Positions 56,153 through 64,000 of a stretch of 64,000 bases of DNA are shown piece by piece. The stretch is from Providencia vermicola. Its GTDB lineage: Bacteria > Pseudomonadota > Gammaproteobacteria > Enterobacterales > Enterobacteriaceae. The notes beneath the pieces were generated by a model. That model was not told the origin of the DNA and did no database searches. It saw only the letters and a list, made by a program, of their open reading frames with translations. A program made the translations under genes and the position numbers. The stretch's first letter is position 1; each line of letters begins with the position of its first letter. The stretch is from assembly GCF_010748935.1 (NCBI RefSeq), contig NZ_CP048796.1, positions 1,305,001 to 1,369,000 on the forward strand, read 5' to 3'.

Positions 56153-56479
56153 ATGAGCGATAATTCTTCAGAACTCGTGCTCTCTGCAATGAAGCAGGCC
56201 GCAATACAAACATCGTCGTTGTTGAAAACATTAGGTAACCCTGATCGGCTGTTGCTGCTGTGTCAGTTAACGCAGGGAGAGGCCTGTGTGAGCGAGTTAG
56301 AAGCCTCATTAGGTATACAACAACCCACGCTTTCTCAACAATTGACGGTGTTACGTCATGAAGGCCTTGTGGTAACACGCCGTGAGGGGAAGCGTATTTA
56401 TTACGCTATTGCGGATGAAAAGCTTTTTACACTGCTAAATACACTCTATCAACTTTATTGTCCTGTACAGGAGAAATAA
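56153..56479 (+). CDS. ArsR/SmtB-family regulator of the BigR/YgaV persulfide-sensor type
   Basis: A 108-residue winged-helix repressor. KTLGNPDRLLLLCQL, then GEACVSELEASLG with the first sensor Cys (near residue 42), the recognition helix QPTLSQQLTVLR, and the C-terminal YQLYCP with the second Cys (near 104). That Cys pair and spacing match BigR, SqrR and YgaV, which form a tetrasulfide with persulfides. It is followed at once by two YeeE/YedE-type transporter genes, consistent with control of sulfur uptake. Start ATG at 56153 follows AGAGGTATATC. Confidence 0.85.
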   Translation: MSDNSSELVLSAMKQAAIQTSSLLKTLGNPDRLLLLCQLTQGEACVSELEASLGIQQPTLSQQLTVLRHEGLVVTRREGKRIYYAIADEKLFTLLNTLYQLYCPVQEK

Positions 56480-56481
56480 CA

Positions 56482-56919
56482 ATGTCTATTGATTGGGCTA
56501 ATTTCACTCCGTGGTCAGCCGCCGCAGGAGGAGTATTGATCGGCGCCGCGGTCTCACTATTACTTCTTTTAAATGGCAGGATTGCCGGTATCAGTGGCAT
56601 TTTAAGTGGAGTATTGAAACCTATCGCCGGTGATACGGCTTGGAAAGTTGCATTTATATTAGGCATTATGATTGCTCCATCTTTATTTATTCTCTTCTTT
56701 TTTTCACCTGAAGTCACTATTACCACAAGCACACCCATTATTATTCTTGCAGGATTACTGGTTGGGTTTGGTACAAGAATGGGCAGTGGATGTACAAGTG
56801 GCCATGGTATTTGTGGCATGGCAAGGTTTTCTCGTCGCTCTATTGTTGCGGTGGTGACTTTTATGCTGGTGGCATTTGCGACAGTGGCACTGATAAATTT
56901 CTTTGATTTAAGAGGATAA
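56482..56919 (+). CDS. YeeE/YedE-family sulfur transporter subunit (PmpA-like)
   Basis: A 145-residue membrane protein with four helices. It carries FGTRMGSGCTSGHGICGMAR near residues 93-112, where the conserved Cys residues of YeeE/YedE proteins handle thiosulfate or sulfide. Start at 56482, after AGGAGAAATAAC, two bases behind the ArsR stop; the upstream in-frame start overlaps that gene. The next gene is a second half-size family member, so both probably act as one transporter, as in PmpAB. Confidence 0.87.
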   Translation: MSIDWANFTPWSAAAGGVLIGAAVSLLLLLNGRIAGISGILSGVLKPIAGDTAWKVAFILGIMIAPSLFILFFFSPEVTITTSTPIIILAGLLVGFGTRMGSGCTSGHGICGMARFSRRSIVAVVTFMLVAFATVALINFFDLRG

Positions 56920-56923
56920 AGGT

Positions 56924-57331
56924 ATGCCTATCGTTATCGCCTTAATCTCAGGTTTATTATTTGGCTTGGGATTATTATTAGCGGGTATGGGAAATCCAGC
57001 AAAAATTCTGGGATTTTTAGATATTACAGGAAATTGGGATCCATCGTTGTTAGTGACAATGGCTGTTGCAATGGGAATGAGTGCGATTGCCTTCGCTGTC
57101 GCGAAAAAACGCCAAGTCAGTTTATTAGCGTGTCCAATGCAGATCCCAACAAATCAAAAAATTGATAAGCCACTCATTATAGGTAGTGTGTTATTTGGAT
57201 TGGGGTGGGGGCTAGCGGGTATTTGTCCTGGACCAGCACTATTATTAACGGGAATGGGGATAACTCAAGGCATCGTTTTCACGTTAGCAATGATAGCGGG
57301 AATGTCTATTTTTCAAATAACCAAAAAATAA
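56924..57331 (+). CDS. YeeE/YedE-family sulfur transporter subunit (PmpB-like)
   Basis: A 135-residue membrane protein. Residues near 95-108 (LAGICPGPALLL) hold the conserved Cys of the family and LLAGMGNPAKILGFLD near 18-33 is typical of the second subunit. The ribosome site is AGAGGATAAAGGT at the end of the upstream gene, four bases away. Operon arsR-like, pmpA-like, pmpB-like; no sulfur dioxygenase or rhodanese gene follows. Substrate is a reduced sulfur species, not further defined. Confidence 0.87.
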   Translation: MPIVIALISGLLFGLGLLLAGMGNPAKILGFLDITGNWDPSLLVTMAVAMGMSAIAFAVAKKRQVSLLACPMQIPTNQKIDKPLIIGSVLFGLGWGLAGICPGPALLLTGMGITQGIVFTLAMIAGMSIFQITKK

Positions 57332-57333
57332 AT

Positions 57334-57360
57334 ATAAGCCCCATGACAAGCGGGGCTTAT
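57334..57360 (+). terminator. Terminator after the sulfur transporter genes
   Basis: Perfect 9-bp stem ATAAGCCCC / GGGGCTTAT with a 9-base loop. Confidence 0.7.
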
Positions 57361-57597
57361 GCCTTTATTCGTAAATTAAAAATATCTATTAACTTTTGAT
57401 CCCCTTCTTTTTTTATCATATGAAAATAAATATAAGCTTATTTAAAAATATACTTATCATGATAAATATTTCACTTTTCCTATTGAACTTTTCATAAAAC
57501 ACCCTTGTTAAACACACAATAATATAAATGAACAGCGCTTTCATAAATGAATGAACTGTTCAAAAAAATCTATTTAAGTGAATATCAGAGGTGGGTT

Positions 57598-59622
<2,025 letters not shown>

Positions 59623-59637
59623 GTGATTGTATGATTT

Positions 59638-59668
59638 AATATAGAGGGAGAATATTTCCCTCTATATT
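59638..59668 (+). terminator. Terminator after chiA
   Basis: Perfect 12-bp stem AATATAGAGGGA / TCCCTCTATATT with a 7-base loop. The rest of the 311-base gap to 59933 is AT-rich DNA without an ORF and holds the promoter of the LysR gene. Confidence 0.75.
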
Positions 59669-59933
59669 GGTGATTGTTTGAATGTTAGTTTTTTCATTGA
59701 TAATAAATATATATTTTGGGGTTTTTTAATTGTTTTATCTAATCAATATTTTTTGTTGTGTTTTTATTTATTAATTATATATCAAGTAAAAAGGTTGGTT
59801 GTTATTAAATAAATAGATTAGGATATTTCTTGATTGTTTATTATCGACATTATGATAGTTCTATATCTGAATTAATTTAATATTCATGCGCTGAAATCAT
59901 TGTATTAGCTATTTTAAATTAATAGGAGCTTAT

Positions 59934-60848
59934 ATGAGTAGATTATCCGTGGATGCAATTAATATAATAAGTACTATCAAAAAAACAGGATCCTTTTCAA
60001 CGGCCGCAGATGTATTACATAAAACACCTTCAGCAATTTCATATCAAGTATTGAATATAGAAAGCCGTTTGAATGTGAAGCTTTTTCACCGTAATGGGCC
60101 TATAGTGCGTTTGACTAAAGAAGGGGAGTTTTTATTGCAAGAAGGCGCATGGATCTTAAATGCAATGCAAGATCTTGAAAATAGAGTAAGGAACATCCCC
60201 ACGCTTGATAATCAAATCCGTATTGTGGTGGAAAAATTTTTACCACTCGATATCTTTGTGCAAGATATTCGAGATTATATTAATACGAACGGAGATGTTC
60301 ATATTTCTATTCAAAGGGAGGCAATGACGGGGGCATGGGATGCATTAAAAGAGAATAGAGCCGATTTTATCATTGCTCTAGGCTATATCCCTGAAAATAT
60401 AAAAGCCAGTACTCAACTCCTTGGCAAAATTAGTTTTTCACTTTGTGTCTCTCCTTCACATCCTTTCGCATCACAAAGGAAAATAATTACTAGAAAACAA
60501 TTACTCAATGATATTTATGTGGAAATTGCGGATAGTAGCCATGAGTTATCAATTAATAAAGAAAAAGAAATGACATTGGAGCGACAAATACTGGTTTGTG
60601 ATTTAGAAAGTAAATTAATATTACTGAAACGCGGGATTGGTTATGGTTTCATTTGTCCCTTACATATAAAGAACGAGTTAAAAAATCAAGAACTCGTTAT
60701 TGTGCCTGTAGAAATACCTAAAGATGATCAATTTATTTGGTTAGCTTGGCATCCCTCAAGTAAGGGGGGCAATTTCTCTTGGTGGAAAGAGCGATTAATC
60801 AAAAAAATAGATACATCAAGTTTTGTCGAAAATTTGTCTAAATCATAA
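59934..60848 (+). CDS. LysR-family transcriptional regulator
   Basis: A 304-residue regulator. Residues 5-65 form the HTH (TGSFSTAADVLHKTPSAISYQVLNIESRLNV is the usual LysR pattern; LFHRNGPIVRLTKEGE follows), then a linker helix and a periplasmic-binding-protein-like effector domain. Start ATG at 59934 follows ATAGGAGCTTAT. It is close to chiA and could control chitin use, but nothing in the sequence proves that. It resembles the YhaJ/LeuO-type subgroup with short linker only loosely. Confidence 0.87.
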   Translation: MSRLSVDAINIISTIKKTGSFSTAADVLHKTPSAISYQVLNIESRLNVKLFHRNGPIVRLTKEGEFLLQEGAWILNAMQDLENRVRNIPTLDNQIRIVVEKFLPLDIFVQDIRDYINTNGDVHISIQREAMTGAWDALKENRADFIIALGYIPENIKASTQLLGKISFSLCVSPSHPFASQRKIITRKQLLNDIYVEIADSSHELSINKEKEMTLERQILVCDLESKLILLKRGIGYGFICPLHIKNELKNQELVIVPVEIPKDDQFIWLAWHPSSKGGNFSWWKERLIKKIDTSSFVENLSKS

Positions 60849-61146
60849 TAGAAGATATATTAAATATTTTTCGGTTTGTGAGGCTGAGTTATGCTGAGCT
60901 ACCCTAGTTATTATGATACAACCTATCTCTAGGGTTGGCTTATTTTATTATTTAGATATTGAACTATTGAGTTTTCTACTAAATTAGTTCAATTCATTTA
61001 TTGAATTGAGCTGGTATTCTATGCTTAATACGGAGTGACAGTGACTAGATTGAAGGAGAGCGGATATTTTAGGGTTATTCACCGTGTGTAAATATTAAAT
61101 CTACATTTCAATGAGTAGCAAAATAATCGAACATATTGGCGTTAAA
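60849..61146. other. Intergenic region between the LysR gene and metK
   Basis: Non-coding. Contains ACCCTAG / CTAGGGT at 60901-60935 and TCAATTCA / TGAATTGA at 60989-61009, both hairpins that may end the LysR transcript. No ORF is visible. E. coli has galP in this position. Confidence 0.45.
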
Positions 61147-61180
61147 AAATAAACCCCAGCATTGTGGGGCCTATTTTTAT
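61147..61180 (-). terminator. Terminator of metK
   Basis: On the minus strand, ATAGG-CCCC-ACAATGCT-GGGG followed by TTTATTTTTT, just beyond the metK stop codon. Confidence 0.75.
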
Positions 61181-61197
61181 TATCAGAGCCTTTTGTT

Positions 61198-62352
61198 TTA
61201 TTTCAAACCGGCAGCTTCACGTAAAATAGCCGCTTTGTCAGTTTTTTCCCAAGGGAATTGAGAACGACCAAAGTGACCATATGATGCAGTTTGCTGATAA
61301 ATAGGGTGTAGCAAGTCCAGCATTTGAATGAGTCCGTATGGGCGTAAATCGAAAAATTCACGTACTAACAGAACCAGTTGTGCCTCTGGAACTTTACCTG
61401 TGCCAAATGTTTCAACCATGATAGAGGTTGGCTCAGCCACACCAATTGCATAGGATACTTGGATTTCACAACGATCCGCTAAACCAGCTGCAACAATGTT
61501 TTTTGCAACATAGCGTGCCGCATAAGCAGCAGAACGGTCGACTTTAGAGGGATCTTTACCAGAGAATGCTCCACCACCATGACGAGCCATACCGCCGTAT
61601 GTATCAACGATAATTTTTCGGCCAGTTAAACCGCAGTCACCCATTGGTCCACCAATAACAAAACGACCTGTTGGGTTGATAAAGTATTTTGTTGTTGGAG
61701 CTAACCATTCAGTTGGAAGAACGGGTTTGATAATTTCTTCCATCACCGCTTCATGTAAATCTTGCTGTTTGATGTCTTCAGAATGCTGAGTTGATAATAC
61801 AACAGCATCAATACCAACAATTTTGTTGTCGTCATATTGGAATGTTACTTGGCTTTTCGCATCTGGGCGCAACCATGGTAATGTGCCATTTTTGCGGACT
61901 TCAGCTTGGCGCTGTACCAAACGGTGAGCATAAGTCACTGGTGCAGGCATAAGAACGTCAGTTTCATTTGTCGCATAACCAAACATAATACCTTGGTCAC
62001 CAGCACCTTGTTCTAATGGGTCTGCACGGTCAACACCTTGGTTGATATCTGGTGATTGTTTACCAATCGCACTTAAAACCGCACACGAGTTCGCATCAAA
62101 ACCCATGTCTGAGCTGGTATAACCAATTTCGCGAACGGTTTTACGTGTGATCTCTTCAATATCAACCCAAGCGCTGGTGGTGATTTCTCCCCCAACCATC
62201 ACCATACCTGTCTTGACGTAGGTCTCGCAAGCAACGCGAGCTTTTGGATCTTGCTCAAGAATCGCATCAAGAACCGCATCAGAGATTTGATCGGCAATTT
62301 TATCAGGATGCCCTTCCGATACAGATTCAGAAGTAAAGAGATGTGTAGCCAT
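61198..62352 (-). CDS. metK: S-adenosylmethionine synthase
   Basis: A 384-residue enzyme, same length as E. coli MetK, that makes SAM from methionine and [21 protein letters not shown] near residue 12, [15 protein letters not shown] near 117 and the phosphate loop [19 protein letters not shown] near 258 are conserved. Upstream region is shared with the divergent speA, as in E. coli. Housekeeping gene. Confidence 0.98.
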   Translation of the reverse strand: MATHLFTSESVSEGHPDKIADQISDAVLDAILEQDPKARVACETYVKTGMVMVGGEITTSAWVDIEEITRKTVREIGYTSSDMGFDANSCAVLSAIGKQSPDINQGVDRADPLEQGAGDQGIMFGYATNETDVLMPAPVTYAHRLVQRQAEVRKNGTLPWLRPDAKSQVTFQYDDNKIVGIDAVVLSTQHSEDIKQQDLHEAVMEEIIKPVLPTEWLAPTTKYFINPTGRFVIGGPMGDCGLTGRKIIVDTYGGMARHGGGAFSGKDPSKVDRSAAYAARYVAKNIVAAGLADRCEIQVSYAIGVAEPTSIMVETFGTGKVPEAQLVLLVREFFDLRPYGLIQMLDLLHPIYQQTASYGHFGRSQFPWEKTDKAAILREAAGLK

Positions 62353-62995
62353 GAGATTAATACCTTAGAATTCGCTGATTGTAATTGGATGTTTTAACAT
62401 CTAGACGTCTATTTTAATATTTTAACAAAAAAAGTGCCACCTGTTTTTGTTCTTGATAGAAAAACAGTGAGTGAAAAGACGTTACTGACAAATTTTATTT
62501 CTATTAGGGCAATAACGTTTTGCAATTTCTGCCTAATCAATGTATAAACAGCGACCGTGACGGTTAGTTAAAAATTTTCCGTTATACACCAGTAGGCAGA
62601 CAATGTGCCTGCTATCGATCAGGAGTGTTTATCTTTTTCGTTATTGATAAAGATTAAACAGTTATATTGGGGGTTAATGGGTAATGATCCATAATCTACT
62701 GAATAACAGTAATCAACAGCTGAACGCGGATCGCCGCGTGTCTTTGGCGTTTACTTTCCTGCCTTTGTTTACTTCTTCTCGAAGTTACCATCATCTTCTT
62801 AGTACACCTTTGGCTACCAGTCGGTAACTGTCTGCCAAATGGTCGTATTTGTCACCGTTTAGATGTTCTAAGCACTTTAATTAATCCGAGTAATAGCTGT
62901 TTCCCCGACATAACTGCCCAGCAGTGCCACGTCTAATGACGGGCGACTTTCTGGCCGGAGAAAGCGTCACTCACCCCTCCATAAAGGAGTTTGTT
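62353..62995 (+). promoter_or_regulatory. speA: Divergent metK-speA region with structured speA leader
   Basis: A 643-base non-coding region. The half next to metK is AT-rich and should hold both promoters. The speA-proximal part is GC-richer and structured: ACGCGG-ATCG-CCGCGT at 62724-62739; AGTTACC (62783-62789) with GGTAACT (62823-62829); and ACCTTTGGC (62805-62813) with GCCAAATGGT (62834-62843), the last two crossing like a pseudoknot. A tiny frame MVVFVTV lies at 62841, probably chance. It may control arginine decarboxylase expression; no known riboswitch is claimed. Confidence 0.5.
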
Positions 62996-64000
62996 ATGAA
63001 TGATAATATCGCTCGCAAAATGCGCCAGACGTACAACATCGCGTATTGGGGCGGTGGTTACTATCAGGTGAATGAGCGCGGAAATGTCTGTGTTTGCCCT
63101 AATCCTGATAACCCAGACACGTCTATTGATTTAGCTGAACTTGTTTATCAAGTTCAAGAGGAACAAGAGCATTTGCGTTTACCCGCATTGTTCTGCTTTC
63201 CTCAAATTTTACAGCACCGTTTACGTTCAATTAATGCGGCGTTTAAACGTGCTCGTGAATCTTATGGTTATACAGGCGATTACTTTTTGGTATATCCGAT
63301 TAAGGTTAACCAACAGCGTCGCGTTATCGAGTCATTAGTGAATTCTGGAGAGCCTCTTGGACTGGAAGCAGGTTCGAAAGCCGAATTAATGGCGGTATTA
63401 GCGAATGCCGGCCGTACCCGTACTGTGATTGTGTGTAACGGTTACAAAGACCGTGAATATATTCGTTTAGCGCTTATCGGGGAAAAACTCGGTCACAAGG
63501 TGTATCTTGTTATCGAGAAAATGTCTGAAATTGAGATGGTGCTTAAAGAAGCGGAAAGCTTGAATGTGACTCCTCGATTAGGGGTACGTGCTCGTTTAGC
63601 GTCACAAGGGTCAGGTAAATGGCAAGCCAGTGGGGGGGAAAAATCTAAATTTGGCTTGGCAGCGACACAAGTGTTGCAGCTTGTTGAAATCCTGCGTAAT
63701 GCCGACCGCCTAGAAAGCTTACAACTGCTGCATTTCCATCTTGGTTCGCAAATGGCCAATATTCGTGATATTGCGACAGGGGTCCGTGAGTCAGCACGTT
63801 TTTATGTTGAATTACACCGCTTAGGGGTCAAAATTCAATGTTTCGATGTTGGTGGTGGATTAGGGGTAGACTATGAGGGCACTCGCTCACAGTCAGATTG
63901 CTCAGTGAATTATGGTCTAAATGAATATGCCAATAATGTGATTTGGGCAATTGGTGATGCATGTGAAGAATATGACCTACCTCATCCAACGGTGATCACA
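62996..64000 (+). CDS. speA: Biosynthetic arginine decarboxylase, N-terminal part (3' end outside window)
   Basis: The open frame from ATG 62996 (AAAGGAGTTTGTT upstream) runs to the window edge, 335 residues of about 630-660. It matches E. coli SpeA closely from [10 protein letters not shown] onward, with a shorter N-terminus. Visible: the pyridoxal-phosphate Lys in VYPIKVNQ near residue 104, [24 protein letters not shown] near 219, LHFHLGSQ near 250 and [14 protein letters not shown] near 287. It decarboxylates arginine to agmatine for putrescine synthesis. Divergent from metK, as in E. coli. Confidence 0.97.
   Translation, partial: MNDNIARKMRQTYNIAYWGGGYYQVNERGNVCVCPNPDNPDTSIDLAELVYQVQEEQEHLRLPALFCFPQILQHRLRSINAAFKRARESYGYTGDYFLVYPIKVNQQRRVIESLVNSGEPLGLEAGSKAELMAVLANAGRTRTVIVCNGYKDREYIRLALIGEKLGHKVYLVIEKMSEIEMVLKEAESLNVTPRLGVRARLASQGSGKWQASGGEKSKFGLAATQVLQLVEILRNADRLESLQLLHFHLGSQMANIRDIATGVRESARFYVELHRLGVKIQCFDVGGGLGVDYEGTRSQSDCSVNYGLNEYANNVIWAIGDACEEYDLPHPTVIT

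Noticed and set aside
62841-62864. Seven-codon leader peptide frame before speA
   Set aside because: Too short, no ribosome site and no arginine codons that would suggest attenuation.

Overview
The window reads as a chromosomal segment of an AT-rich enteric gammaproteobacterium of the Morganellaceae, most likely Providencia. Evidence: gammaproteobacterial housekeeping genes (metK divergent from speA, sprT, clcA, glgC/glgP, hcp-hcr, yceJ-yceI, an OmpC/OmpF-type porin), very AT-rich intergenic DNA, and an enterobacterial-type myo-inositol (iol) cluster with an RpiR-type IolR. The species call is inference. No tRNA, rRNA, CRISPR array or intact insertion sequence was seen.

Layout. 1-3.4 kb: the end of a PfkB sugar kinase gene, then a GATase1-like protein, a YdcZ-type transporter and a phosphotriesterase-family lactonase, probably one uncharacterised catabolic operon. 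3.5-6.2 kb: a copper module (DUF2946 protein and TonB-dependent copper receptor). 6.2-10.5 kb: a decayed ORF, an SDR gene flanked by two copies of a terminator-like hairpin, a sugar porter and a Rob-like regulator. 10.7-14.5 kb: glgC-glgP without glgA, glgB or glgX. 15.2-33.2 kb: the inositol region, with a small XRE regulator, a degenerate Gfo/Idh/MocA protein, iolR, iolA-iolD, iolG, a sodium symporter coupled to a cNMP/CBS/DUF294 sensor and a DEDDh exonuclease, a second dehydrogenase, iolC (kinase-aldolase fusion), iolE and iolB. Together these import inositol and convert it to dihydroxyacetone phosphate, malonate semialdehyde and acetyl-CoA. Two promoters in the region share a module of TGAAAT-N4-ATTTCA dyads, the probable IolR operators.

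33.3-44.4 kb: single genes, including a class II histone-deacetylase-like amidohydrolase, an NAD(P)-binding protein, a FUSC membrane protein, an MdcG-like transferase, a GST, yceJ-yceI, a membrane-anchored unknown protein, an exported Ntn acylase, a TehB methyltransferase and ClcA.

44.7-49.0 kb: the most unusual part, a tight five-gene operon of a HisA paralog, a phosphoribosyltransferase-like protein, a HAD phosphatase, a divergent adenylosuccinate synthetase and a Nudix hydrolase. The set looks like a dedicated pathway for an unknown purine-like nucleotide or nucleoside.

49.0-64.0 kb: a porin, hcp-hcr (nitrosative stress), a small HEAT-like protein, an M-box Mg2+ riboswitch with a PhoP-box-like repeat ahead of an MgtE that lacks its N domain, sprT, a persulfide-sensor-like ArsR regulator with two YeeE/YedE-type transporter halves, a broken AA10 chitin monooxygenase gene next to an intact chiA, a LysR regulator, metK, and the 5' part of speA behind a long structured leader.
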